The position numbers were made by a program, and so were the translations under genes. The notes under the pieces were generated by a model. It was not told where the DNA came from, made no database searches, and saw only the letters and a program-made list of their open reading frames with translations. Source: an uncultured Clostridia bacterium (lineage in GTDB: Bacteria; Bacillota; Clostridia; Christensenellales; Aristaeellaceae). From it: a stretch of 64,000 nt of DNA. The DNA is taken from assembly GCA_934647165.1 (NCBI GenBank), contig CAKUFA010000007.1, forward strand, positions 16,515-80,514. Reading direction: 5' to 3'. Positions 1-7,066 of the stretch are shown here, one piece after another; position 1 is the first letter of the stretch; every line of letters starts with the position of its first letter.

Positions 1-849
1 TCCGCCGTCGCCTTCGTTGCCGCCGCCGGACAGCGTGTTTGCAGCCACCGTTCTGCCGCTTGGCGGTGTCACGCCCTGCTGCTGGCTCGTGCGATCCGCC
101 GGTGCGCTGCCTGTCAGGGCGCTCACCAGGGCAACCACCGCCATCGCTGCATACACAGCCGACAGCGTAAGCCGCCCGTTGGGAGAAAGCATGCGCCGAA
201 GCCACGTCATTCCCAGCGTCAAAGCCGTCAGAACAACGAATACCCACTTGAGCACCGCCACCTGGAAGATCATGCCCAGCAGAAACAGCACCGGCAGTAC
301 GCCAAACAATGCCGCCTTCACCAGCATCTCAGGGTCAAGGTTCCTCCGCGTCCCGCTTTGCCGCGGCTGCATGTTCTGCTGCTGCTGATAGCCATAGCCG
401 TAGCCCTGCGGATAGCCCTGTTGGGGCTGAGCGTACGCTTGCTGATAGCCTGCCTGCGGCTGGCCATAGCCCGTCTGCTGGTAGCCCTGCTGAGGCTGAT
501 TGTACGGCTGCTGATATCCCTGCCCGGGCGCCGGCTGGCCATAGGGCTGCTGGTAGCCGGTATTGTATCCCTGCTGCTGGGGCTGCACATAGCTCTGCTG
601 CTGAGGCTGCGCATAGTTCTGTTGTTGGGGCTGGTTGTATGGCTGCTGATACCCTGCCTGCGGCTGACTATAGCCCGGCTGTTGGTAGCCCTGCTGGGGT
701 GTATAGCCTTGCTGCACCTGGCCATAGCCCTGCCGATACCCCTGTGTGTAACCCTGCTGGTACGTTTGTCCAGGCTGCTGATAAGCCTCTTGCCCGGCCG
801 ATGTGCGGCCATATGCCGCGTTTGGATCATTGGAACGATTGCCGTTCAT
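1..849 (-). CDS. Q/Y/P/G-rich multi-pass membrane protein (partial, 3' end outside window)
   Basis: The frame is open from an ATG at 849 to the window edge (283 codons, no stop). Residues about 24-163 are low complexity, built from degenerate units such as GYQQPYNQPQQ and QAGYQQ, so the segment is almost only Q, Y, P, G, N and A. Residues about 172-245 hold three hydrophobic stretches, read as membrane helices, followed by a polar tail (ADRTSQQQGV). The start has a GGCGAGGGGTGCGG leader that gives a usable Shine-Dalgarno. Q/Y-rich tails in front of small membrane domains occur in many Firmicutes proteins, often with SPFH or zinc-ribbon proteins. I cannot name this family. Upstream sites (promoter, inverted repeat, hairpin) suggest it is regulated as a single gene. 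Confidence 0.75.
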   Translation of the reverse strand, partial: MNGNRSNDPNAAYGRTSAGQEAYQQPGQTYQQGYTQGYRQGYGQVQQGYTPQQGYQQPGYSQPQAGYQQPYNQPQQQNYAQPQQQSYVQPQQQGYNTGYQQPYGQPAPGQGYQQPYNQPQQGYQQTGYGQPQAGYQQAYAQPQQGYPQGYGYGYQQQQNMQPRQSGTRRNLDPEMLVKAALFGVLPVLFLLGMIFQVAVLKWVFVVLTALTLGMTWLRRMLSPNGRLTLSAVYAAMAVVALVSALTGSAPADRTSQQQGVTPPSGRTVAANTLSGGGNEGDGG

Positions 850-909
850 CCGCACCCCTCGCCTTTCCGCCGCCTGCGCGGCTGTTCCGCGGCAGCATGC
901 CGCCGAAAG

Positions 910-938
910 AAAAAATCACACATCCGCAAACGCGGATG
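910..938 (-). terminator. Leader hairpin with T-tract upstream of the Q/Y-rich gene
   Basis: Read on the minus strand, CATCCGC-GTTT-GCGGATG is followed by TGTGATTTTTT. It lies between the predicted promoter (1115-1144) and the start codon at 849, so it could attenuate the gene rather than simply end an upstream transcript. There are five bases between the stem and the T-tract, so strength is uncertain. Confidence 0.45.
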
Positions 939-1073
939 AAACACGCACGATCCTGTCTGTGATCGCTGTTCCGCCGTCTGCCGGCAAGGTTTCGAGAAAC
1001 CCGCCTGCCGCCAGATGCCCGGAATCTTTGCAACTGAAGAAAAATGCAAAGACGAAAAAGCGGTATCCCCCAC

Positions 1074-1083
1074 TTTTTCGACA
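1074..1083 (-). promoter_or_regulatory. Candidate Spo0A (0A) box
   Basis: The minus strand reads TGTCGAAAAA, matching the 0A-box core TGTCGAA. It would sit about 25-35 bases downstream of the predicted start of the minus-strand promoter at 1115-1144, a position that fits repression. The core is short enough to occur by chance. Confidence 0.35.
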
Positions 1084-1089
1084 TGCTGA

Positions 1090-1107
1090 GGAATGTCACA
1101 ACATTCC
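1090..1107. promoter_or_regulatory. Perfect inverted repeat at a predicted transcription start (candidate operator)
   Basis: GGAATGT-CACA-ACATTCC has two perfect 7-base arms and a 4-base spacer. It begins right at the expected +1 of the minus-strand promoter (1115-1144). The symmetry and placement suggest a repressor operator. A short 5' RNA hairpin is the alternative. Confidence 0.45.
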
Positions 1108-1114
1108 ACCATGT

Positions 1115-1144
1115 ATTATGAATGAAGCATGCGTCATCTGTCAA
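1115..1144 (-). promoter_or_regulatory. Predicted sigma-A promoter for the Q/Y-rich membrane protein
   Basis: On the minus strand: -35 TTGACA (1139-1144), 18-base spacer, -10 CATAAT (1115-1120). Expected start near 1108, giving a leader of about 260 bases before the ATG at 849. Confidence 0.6.
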
Positions 1145-1168
1145 GGGATGCAAAGTGAAAATTGCATG

Positions 1169-1214
1169 AAAAAGGGCGCGGAAACGCATTTTTTACATCT
1201 GTGCGTTTCCGCGC
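1169..1214 (-). terminator. Intrinsic terminator of the nadD-rsfS unit
   Basis: A perfect 13-bp stem (GCGCGGAAACGCA at 1176-1188 with its complement at 1202-1214) is followed on the minus strand by CCCTTTTT. It lies about 30 bases after the rsfS stop. Confidence 0.85.
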
Positions 1215-1243
1215 GTTGTTCACAGGCTGCCTTTTTTCACACT

Positions 1244-1606
1244 TCATTCAACCGACTGGTCAAAAGGCAGCACCATGCGGTTGGAGCCGTCTTCCCACAA
1301 GCGTTCCAAATTATAGTAGGCCCGCTCCTCCTGATGAAACAGCTGCACCAGTATCTGGCCAAAGTCCATCACAATCCAGCGGCCTTCATTCTGCCCCTCC
1401 ATCCGCCGCAGGGACAGTCCCTGCTCCGCCATGCGCTCATCCACCTCGTCTGCCAGCGCCTTCACCTGGTTGGCGTTGCGCCCAGAAGCAATCACCATGT
1501 AATCCGTGATTACTGTCAGATGTGCCACGTTCAGCGCCACAATGTTCTGTGCCTTGCGGTCGTACAATGCCCTGGCAATATCCTGCACCAGCGCGTTGTC
1601 CTGCAT
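1244..1606 (-). CDS. rsfS: Ribosome silencing factor RsfS
   Basis: This 120-residue protein matches the RsfS/Iojap family in length and pattern. It opens with a short helix ending ARALYDRKAQNIVALN, then VIASGRNANQVKALADEV, and later GQNEGRWIVMDFGQILVQLF followed by YYNLERLW. RsfS binds ribosomal protein L14 on the 50S subunit and blocks subunit joining when nutrients are scarce. It starts at an ATG with a GGAGGGG site and lies 29 bases after the nadD-yqeK stop on the same strand. The nadD-yqeK-rsfS order is the classic Firmicutes arrangement and supports the call. Confidence 0.95.
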   Translation of the reverse strand: MQDNALVQDIARALYDRKAQNIVALNVAHLTVITDYMVIASGRNANQVKALADEVDERMAEQGLSLRRMEGQNEGRWIVMDFGQILVQLFHQEERAYYNLERLWEDGSNRMVLPFDQSVE

Positions 1607-1635
1607 AAGTGTCCCCTCCTTCTGCCAATGTTTTC

Positions 1636-2826
1636 TTACGTCCCGGTCTTTATGTTTTCCTTCAGCCAGGCCATGGTTTCCAGCGTTTGCGGGTGCAGGG
1701 GTTTACCGCCCTTGCGCACGAAAGCGCGCGTTCCCTCCATGCTGGCCAGCAGTGCCCGCTCCAAGTTGAGCTGCGCCAGCATCCGCACCTTCTCCAATGT
1801 GGGATAGCTTTCCCTCGTGGGTTCAATTTTGTCCGCCAGATACACAACCATATCCAGCCTTGTCATGCCCACCTTGCCGGTTGTGTGGCAGGCAATAGCG
1901 CGCAGCACGTCCGGATCCTGTTCTCCATATTCCTCAGCTGCCAGATACGCCCCCACAAGCGAGTGCATCAGCGCGCCGCTTGAAAGCACCTGTTCATCCT
2001 CCGTCAAATGCTGCTGACGGCAAATGCGCTGCATTTCCTTAACCGGCAAGCATTTGGCACAATCGTGCAGCACCGCCGCTTCCTCCGCTTTGTGTGCGTC
2101 CACCCCATGCAGGTTCGCCAGGTGCCGCGCCGTATGCGCCACCGCCAGCGTATGGCTAAAGCGTTTGGCAGTCAGATCCCGGAACAGTTTTTCCAGCCAT
2201 GCCTGCGGCCTGTTCAGCCGCGGCCGCATGCCATACAGGCCGCACAGCCCGGCATACTCCCGGCATACCACCGGCAGTCCCGGCGTCGGTCTTCCCTGGC
2301 TTAATGCTCTGCGTACCTGTGTGGAAGAAACATCCACCACATCCATGTCCACCGTGCTGAAGGAACCTCCCATGGCCGTCAGGCGGTGACGCTCTTCCGT
2401 CACCTCCGCAGGCTGCGATGCGCCCAGCCGCGGACAGATCAGAAAGCTGCACATTCCCAGCACCTGCTCATAATGCCGCCAGTTTTTGAGATCCAGCAGC
2501 GTATCCGCACCGATAATATAATAGAAATCGGCTCTCGGATACATTTCGTGCAGTATTTTCAGCGTGTCAACGGTATAAATCACGCCCGTGCGATCCATCT
2601 CCATACGGCACGGTTCCAATCCGTCCTGTTGCGCAACAGCGGCGCACACCATCCTCCAGCGATCTTCCGCCGGCGTAACATCATGCTTGTGCGGCGGATT
2701 GCCCGTCGGCAGCACCAGCACCCGGTCAAGTCCAGCACCGTCCTTCGCAGCCTTTGCCATGGCAATGTGCCCGTCATGGATGGGGTCGAACGTGCCGCCG
2801 ATAATTCCGATTTTCTCCTTCGCCAA
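1636..2826 (-). CDS. nadD-yqeK: Nicotinate-nucleotide adenylyltransferase fused to YqeK-type HD phosphohydrolase
   Basis: A single 396-residue frame carries two enzymes that are usually separate. Residues 1-205 are NadD: GGTFDPIHDGH (10-20) is the nucleotidyltransferase signature and SSTQVR (167-172) the second ATP-binding motif. It adenylates nicotinate mononucleotide in NAD synthesis. Residues about 210-396 are a YqeK-like HD domain with VLHDCAKCLP (His254-Asp255) and YLADKIEPTR. That family hydrolyses diadenosine tetraphosphate (Ap4A). I chose the TTG at 2826 because GGGGAG lies 7 bases upstream and the NadD fold starts at once. An upstream ATG at 2895 has no ribosome site. No stop or frameshift is visible at the junction. 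Confidence 0.93.
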   Translation of the reverse strand: MAKEKIGIIGGTFDPIHDGHIAMAKAAKDGAGLDRVLVLPTGNPPHKHDVTPAEDRWRMVCAAVAQQDGLEPCRMEMDRTGVIYTVDTLKILHEMYPRADFYYIIGADTLLDLKNWRHYEQVLGMCSFLICPRLGASQPAEVTEERHRLTAMGGSFSTVDMDVVDVSSTQVRRALSQGRPTPGLPVVCREYAGLCGLYGMRPRLNRPQAWLEKLFRDLTAKRFSHTLAVAHTARHLANLHGVDAHKAEEAAVLHDCAKCLPVKEMQRICRQQHLTEDEQVLSSGALMHSLVGAYLAAEEYGEQDPDVLRAIACHTTGKVGMTRLDMVVYLADKIEPTRESYPTLEKVRMLAQLNLERALLASMEGTRAFVRKGGKPLHPQTLETMAWLKENIKTGT

Positions 2827-2879
2827 TGTATGGCTCCCCTTTTCGCCGTCAAAAATGTTTGAGCAGGGATATTTCAGCC

Positions 2880-2910
2880 TGTCGAAAAATAGCACTGCGA
2901 CTTTTCGACA
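2880..2910. promoter_or_regulatory. Pair of inverted candidate Spo0A boxes between divergent genes
   Basis: TGTCGAAAA (2880-2888) and TTTTCGACA (2902-2910) form a perfect inverted pair with centres 22 bases apart, about two helical turns. The right box extends to TTGTCGAAAA on the minus strand, a full 0A consensus. The pair lies in the gap between nadD-yqeK and the gene at 2964, and the right box overlaps the -35 position for a plus-strand -10 at 2922-2930 (TATTAT/TATAAA). Confidence 0.5.
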
Positions 2911-2963
2911 ACCGATGGGTTTATTATAAACGATTTTGCAGCATTTAGAAAGGGGAAATTTTG

Positions 2964-3791
2964 ATGGAGCGATATTTGCGTCTCCGTCCGCTGCGGCAAT
3001 GGATGGACGGCGCAGGGCTTCACCTGCTGCTCATTGCATGCAGCATCGGCTGGTTTGTCTATTTATGGGGCACAGGGCTGCCATCGCTTCTGGCAGGGCT
3101 TGCGTTTTCGTGGATGCTGTGCCTTGCGCTGGCACGCGGCCGCAAAAGCCGCCTTGCCCGAAAAGAAAGCGTCCTGCGTGCACGCCTTGGCGGTGAACTG
3201 GTGCTGGAAGATCTGCTGCTGTGCCCGCAGCTTCAGGCCGATCTTCGATGCGCCGTGCTGCTTTCACGCCGCTATCCCCTGCGCATCACGGATGTAACGG
3301 ACGCGGGGGTTCTATGCCATGAGGGTGCGGAGACGCTGCTCATTCGTTGTCTGCGCCTGCCCGATAGCTGCGAAACCGATGCGCGGGATATTCCGCCCTT
3401 TGCCCGGCAGGTGCGGGAAGCTCATGCGCAGCGCGGAGTATTATGCGTCACGGGCGGGATTTCCCGGCAGGCTGCCGCTTTTGCGGAGGCATGTCCCGTG
3501 CCGGTGACGCTCCTTTGCCGGGCCACGCTGCTGTCCCTCGCCGGGGAAGCCTGCCCTGCCGGCGACGATCAGCTGGCGGTGCTTGGCAAGCGCAGGCGGC
3601 GCATGCCGGTCAAGGTGCTGGCTTCTTTCATCGTTCGGCCGGAAAAAGCCGCGAGGTATCTCTGGTGCGGCCTCGGGCTCACCGGCATGTACTTGCTCAC
3701 GCACCTGAAATGGTATCCAGTGCCCGCCATGGTTTGCCTGACGCTTGCCACCCTGTGTCGGGTTCGCAGCGCGCCGCCGGAAAAGCTGTGA
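2964..3791 (+). CDS. Four-helix membrane protein with a degenerate Mrr/PD-(D/E)XK-like cytoplasmic core
   Basis: The protein has 275 residues. Two hydrophobic helices (about 18-36 and 39-57) are followed by a soluble core (72-195), then two more helices (about 233-247 and 251-266). The core runs LIRCLRLP, then a helix, then RGVLCVTGGISRQAAAFAE and VTLLCRATLLSLAG. This follows the layout of Mrr-type restriction folds (strand with QxK, helix, GVFVTT-G-FS--A, then the lidG strand). The QxK residues are replaced (IRC) and no clear catalytic D or E is present, so nuclease activity is unlikely. The ATG at 2964 has AGGGG 8 bases upstream. The fold assignment is inference from pattern only. Confidence 0.7.
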   Translation: MERYLRLRPLRQWMDGAGLHLLLIACSIGWFVYLWGTGLPSLLAGLAFSWMLCLALARGRKSRLARKESVLRARLGGELVLEDLLLCPQLQADLRCAVLLSRRYPLRITDVTDAGVLCHEGAETLLIRCLRLPDSCETDARDIPPFARQVREAHAQRGVLCVTGGISRQAAAFAEACPVPVTLLCRATLLSLAGEACPAGDDQLAVLGKRRRRMPVKVLASFIVRPEKAARYLWCGLGLTGMYLLTHLKWYPVPAMVCLTLATLCRVRSAPPEKL

Positions 3792-3821
3792 TGCCATTCA
3801 AAAGCGACTCCGGTCTGTTTC

Positions 3822-3850
3822 TTGCGTAAAAGGTGTGCCTGTGATACAAT
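3822..3850 (+). promoter_or_regulatory. Predicted sigma-A promoter for tadA
   Basis: -35 TTGCGT (3822-3827), 17-base spacer, -10 TACAAT (3845-3850). Expected start near 3857, just ahead of the AGAGGTGAGA ribosome site. Confidence 0.7.
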
Positions 3851-3872
3851 GGCGACACGAGAGGTGAGAGCC

Positions 3873-4325
3873 GTGGAAGAATGGATGCGCATGGCGCTTG
3901 AGCAGGCCAAGCAGGCCTTTGCAGAAGGCGAGGTGCCCGTTGGCGCGGTGCTTGTGCAAGGCGAACGCCTGCTTTGCGCATGCAGAAACCGGCGTGAGGC
4001 GCTGCACGACCCCACTGCCCATGCGGAAATTTTGTGCCTGCAAGAGGGTGCGCACCTGCTGGGCGACTGGCGTTTGCGCGGCTGCACGCTGTATGTAACA
4101 CTGGAGCCCTGCCCCATGTGTGCAGGCGCAATGGTGATGAGCCAACTGTCCCAATGCGTATTCGGCGCGCCGGATCCGCAGAAAGGCTGCTGCGGCAGTG
4201 TGTATGACCTGCCCAACGACCCCGCGCTTGGTGGAAGCACCCAATGGACAGCCGGTGTTTTGGTGGAGGAATGCAAGGCGCTGCTGGACGCTTTCTTTCA
4301 GAAAAAGCGGGCAAAACAACCGTAA
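3873..4325 (+). CDS. tadA: tRNA-specific adenosine-34 deaminase
   Basis: TadA converts A34 to inosine in the wobble position of tRNA-Arg(ACG). The 150-residue protein has the zinc-deaminase motifs HAE (50-52, with the proton-shuttling Glu52) and PCPMC (79-83). The N-terminal MRMALEQAKQAF and EVPVGAVLV stretches are typical. I chose the GTG at 3873 because AGGTGA lies upstream at the right spacing and the family usually starts a few residues before the first helix. An upstream ATG at 3849 lies inside the predicted -10 element and cannot be used from this promoter. A terminator follows at 4347. Confidence 0.95.
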   Translation: MEEWMRMALEQAKQAFAEGEVPVGAVLVQGERLLCACRNRREALHDPTAHAEILCLQEGAHLLGDWRLRGCTLYVTLEPCPMCAGAMVMSQLSQCVFGAPDPQKGCCGSVYDLPNDPALGGSTQWTAGVLVEECKALLDAFFQKKRAKQP

Positions 4326-4346
4326 ACTTTTCCTTTCTCTCTCATG

Positions 4347-4376
4347 TAGGCAGTTATTCTGCCTGCGTTTTGTTTT
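4347..4376 (+). terminator. Intrinsic terminator after tadA
   Basis: AGGCAG-TTATT-CTGCCT stem followed by GCGTTTTGTTTT. A short but well-formed hairpin about 20 bases after the tadA stop. Confidence 0.65.
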
Positions 4377-4448
4377 GGTCAAAATCAACCTTTTTCGGTG
4401 TCCTGTATCGGACATACAGAATCGCTCGGACATTTTTCCGCAAGAATG

Positions 4449-4477
4449 TTGACATTTTTAATATGAAGATATAGAAT
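4449..4477 (+). promoter_or_regulatory. Consensus sigma-A promoter of the Mrp antiporter operon
   Basis: -35 TTGACA (4449-4454), 17-base spacer, -10 TAGAAT (4472-4477). It gives a leader of about 100 bases before the first ATG at 4584. The local AT-rich sequence stands out from the GC-rich surroundings. Confidence 0.85.
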
Positions 4478-4583
4478 AAGGCGGCTGTGCCCTTGGATGA
4501 CGTTTGTGATGCATAGGGTACGCACGGGAAAGCGTTTGCAGCCTGAAGCGATGCTTTTCCACCATGACAAGGGAGGTTGACGC

Positions 4584-5060
4584 ATGTTCTTCGTACTCTT
4601 TGCGTTCTGGATTATCCTGAACGGACAGTGGACAGGCGAAATTGCCATTGTGGGTCTCGTGCTGTCAGCGCTGATTTACCTGCTGATGTGGAAGTTCATG
4701 AACTTTTCACCCAAGCGGGAATGGGCCGTCGTCAAGCGGCTGCCACGGCTGATTGCCTACTTCTTCTACCTGGTGGGTGAAATCTTCAAGGCGGCGTGGG
4801 GAACAATCAAGTTCATCTGGTCGCCAAGCGAGGTGGTTGAGCCTGAAGTCAAATCCTTCCGCACACGCCTCAAAAGCGGCTGGGCTAAAGTGGTGCTGGC
4901 CAACTCCATCACCCTCACCCCCGGCACCATCACCGTGGACGTACAGGATGATGTGATGCTGGTGCACTGCATTGACCGCAGCTTTGGCGAGGGGCTGGAT
5001 GACAGCGAAATGGAAAAGCGCATCCTGCGCATTGAAGGCGAAGGGAGGCATGAAGCATGA
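4584..5060 (+). CDS. mnhE: Mrp/Mnh antiporter subunit E
   Basis: First gene of the ten-gene operon. The 158-residue protein has N-terminal hydrophobic helices (FFVLFAFWIILNG onward), then a soluble C-terminal part with ANSITLTPGTITVDVQDD and LVHCID. The ITLTPGT stretch is the hallmark of the MrpE family. MrpE is needed for assembly or stability of the multi-subunit cation/proton antiporter and does not itself carry the antiport channel. A GGAGG site lies 7 bases before the ATG. The stop overlaps the start of the next gene by four bases (ATGA), consistent with translational coupling. Confidence 0.93.
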   Translation: MFFVLFAFWIILNGQWTGEIAIVGLVLSALIYLLMWKFMNFSPKREWAVVKRLPRLIAYFFYLVGEIFKAAWGTIKFIWSPSEVVEPEVKSFRTRLKSGWAKVVLANSITLTPGTITVDVQDDVMLVHCIDRSFGEGLDDSEMEKRILRIEGEGRHEA

Positions 5061-5380
5061 GCGAAGCCTACGGCCTGCTGTATAACATTACATTGGGCGT
5101 GCTGGGATTGATGCTCTGCGCGTGCCTCATCCGCGCCATCATCGGGCCGCGCATTTCCGACCGCATCATCGCTGTGAACATGATGGGAACGCTGGTGGTC
5201 ATCATCATCTGCGTGCTGGCCTATTTGATGTGCGAGGGCTACCTGGTGGACGTAGCGATGATCTACACAATGCTGTCCTTCCTGGCGGTGGTACTGCTGA
5301 CGAAGGTCTACATGGGCATCTATCGTGAAAAGCGCCGCAAAGCTGAAAACGCGCAAAAGGAGAACGAACGCCATGCTTGA
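5057..5380 (+). CDS. mnhF: Mrp/Mnh antiporter subunit F
   Basis: A 107-residue protein with three predicted helices. The family motif RAIIGPRISDRIIAVN lies between the first and second helix, and the last helix reads AMIYTMLSFLAVVLL. MrpF is a small core subunit of the Mrp membrane domain. Its start overlaps the mnhE stop and its stop overlaps the mnhG start (8 bases), which is typical of mrp operons. The C-terminal tail is basic and charged (REKRRKAENAQKE). Confidence 0.93.
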   Translation: MSEAYGLLYNITLGVLGLMLCACLIRAIIGPRISDRIIAVNMMGTLVVIIICVLAYLMCEGYLVDVAMIYTMLSFLAVVLLTKVYMGIYREKRRKAENAQKENERHA

Positions 5381-5726
5381 AACCATTCGCTTTATCATCA
5401 GCTGCGTGATGACGCTTGCAGGGCTTTTCGTGCTTCTGTCCGGCATTGTGGGCGTGTTCCGCTTCAAATATGCGCTGACCCGCATCCATGCCGCCGCATT
5501 GTTTGACACCGCCGGCATTTTGCTAATGGTGGGCGGCGTGATTGTCGCAGAGGGCTTCACCATTGCATCGCTGAAGATGCTGCTGGTGATTGCCATTCTG
5601 TGGATGACCAGCCCCGTTTCCAGCCACCTGATCGGCCGGCTGGATATCACCATCAACGACGCCCTTGAAAAGGACATGACCGTGGCGGACAGCGCCATGG
5701 TGGAGCATGAAAAGGAGGGCGACTGA
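5373..5726 (+). CDS. mnhG: Mrp/Mnh antiporter subunit G
   Basis: A 117-residue protein with three predicted helices. The stretch SGIVGVFRFKYALTRIHAAALFDTAGI is the conserved MrpG core, and the last helix contains the usual SPVSSHLIGR ending. MrpG is required for complex assembly. I chose the ATG at 5373 because GGAGAACG lies upstream and the family starts directly with the first helix. Confidence 0.92.
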   Translation: MLETIRFIISCVMTLAGLFVLLSGIVGVFRFKYALTRIHAAALFDTAGILLMVGGVIVAEGFTIASLKMLLVIAILWMTSPVSSHLIGRLDITINDALEKDMTVADSAMVEHEKEGD

Positions 5727-5727
5727 C

Positions 5728-6063
5728 ATGCAGGCGCTCAACATTATTCTGCTAATTTTCATCCTTGGCTGCGCGCTGGCAGCAGCGCTGAGCAAAAATC
5801 TCCTGCAGGCCATTGTCATCTTCATGGGCCAGAGCACGGCCATGTGCGTGATCTGGATTCTGCTGGAGTCCCCCGACCTGGCCATCACTGAGGCCGCGGT
5901 AGGCGCGGGCATCACAAGCCTTCTGCTGTTTGTGACGCTCAAAAAAATCCACGCCATTGACGCCAGCAACGAGCGTGAGGAAGGCGCCCCGGTGTCCACC
6001 AGACCCGAGGAGAGCCTTATCAACCACGAGGAGGGAAACGGCAATGGCGCACATCAGGCCTGA
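5728..6063 (+). CDS. DUF4040-type subunit (MbhD/MrpA C-terminal-like)
   Basis: A 111-residue protein with about three helices. It contains SPDLAITEAAVGAGITSLLLFVTL, the signature of the DUF4040 domain, which in canonical MrpA is the domain following the antiporter module and in membrane-bound hydrogenases is a separate subunit (MbhD). Here it is a stand-alone gene with an acidic hydrophilic tail (residues about 77-111). The AAAGGAGGGC site upstream is strong. Its end overlaps the following gene by 20 bases. Confidence 0.88.
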   Translation: MQALNIILLIFILGCALAAALSKNLLQAIVIFMGQSTAMCVIWILLESPDLAITEAAVGAGITSLLLFVTLKKIHAIDASNEREEGAPVSTRPEESLINHEEGNGNGAHQA

Positions 6064-7063
6064 TTACAACAACAGCTGGTGGCCGCGCATGAAGCGGTGG
6101 CTCCAAGGCGGCTCCACGGAGCTGGACGACGAAATGGCCCGGGAGTACGATGAGAGCCGTGAAGGCCACCTGGTCAGCTCCATTGAAGAAGCACAGGCCC
6201 GGGAAGATGCGCAGGAAGAGCGTGTGCGCCGTCAGCTTGCTGAGGAGCAGACCATGTACACCCAGGCACACCAGTGGGCGCGCACCCGTGGACAAAAATG
6301 GGCCAAGGCGCTCTACAGCCTGCTGGCGGTGGTGGTCTGCGTGTCGATCATTGCGCTGCTGCTGTCCACAGCCAGCCACCTGCCCCCCTTCGGCAACCCC
6401 GACAACCCCGTGAACAACGAGGTCAGCCGCCGCTACATCGAAAAGGGTCAGGAAGAAACCGGCGCTGTGAACATTGTGGCGGGCATGATTCTTGACTATC
6501 GTGCCTTTGATACCCTGGGCGAAAGCAACGTGCTGTTTATCGCTGCCTGCTCGGTGCTGATCCTTCTGCGCATCAGCCGCGACAAAAACGGCGGCATGAG
6601 TGCAGAGCAGCTGGCCGTTGAAGCAAACGACCGCATGTACGAGCCCAAGAACGATCTGATTCTCCAACACATCGCCAAGGTACTGGTGCCCATCATCCTG
6701 ATGTTCGGCATGTATGTTATCATGAACGGCCATATCTCCCCCGGCGGCGGCTTTTCCGGCGGCGCCATCATGGGCGCGGGACTGATCCTGTACCTGAACG
6801 CATTCGGCTTCAAGAAAACGGAAAGTTTCTTCACGTTCAAGACCTTCCAGATCGTCAGCCTGTGCGCGTTGAGCTTCTACGCCATATCCAAAGCCTACAG
6901 CTTCTTCACAGGCGCCAATCACCTGTGGAGCTTCATCACCCCGGGCACGCCGGGGAAGCTGTTCAGCGCTGGGCTTATCCCCTACCTGAACCTGGCGGTG
7001 GGTCTGGTGGTTTGCTGCACGATGTATGCGTTCTATACCCTGTTCAGAAAGGGGGACATGTGA
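6044..7063 (+). CDS. mnhB: Fused MbhE-like/MnhB antiporter subunit
   Basis: A 339-residue protein with an unusual cytoplasmic N-terminal extension (about 1-80, charged, coiled-coil-like: AREDAQEERVRRQLAEE). One helix follows (about 85-105), then GAVNIVAGMILDYRAFDTLGESNVLF, the MbhE-type motif also found in the last part of long MrpA proteins. The C-terminal half is MnhB: IMNGHISPGGGFSGGAIMGAG is its diagnostic loop. It therefore supplies two pieces that other complexes split differently. The ATG at 6044 follows GGAGGGAAACGGCA. Confidence 0.9.
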   Translation: MAHIRPDYNNSWWPRMKRWLQGGSTELDDEMAREYDESREGHLVSSIEEAQAREDAQEERVRRQLAEEQTMYTQAHQWARTRGQKWAKALYSLLAVVVCVSIIALLLSTASHLPPFGNPDNPVNNEVSRRYIEKGQEETGAVNIVAGMILDYRAFDTLGESNVLFIAACSVLILLRISRDKNGGMSAEQLAVEANDRMYEPKNDLILQHIAKVLVPIILMFGMYVIMNGHISPGGGFSGGAIMGAGLILYLNAFGFKKTESFFTFKTFQIVSLCALSFYAISKAYSFFTGANHLWSFITPGTPGKLFSAGLIPYLNLAVGLVVCCTMYAFYTLFRKGDM

Positions 7064-7066
7064 TCC

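Noticed and set aside
318..830. Alternative minus-strand frame rich in R and S within the Q/Y-rich gene
   Set aside because: It is a shifted reading of the repeat region. The Q/Y-rich frame continues into membrane helices and has the ribosome site.
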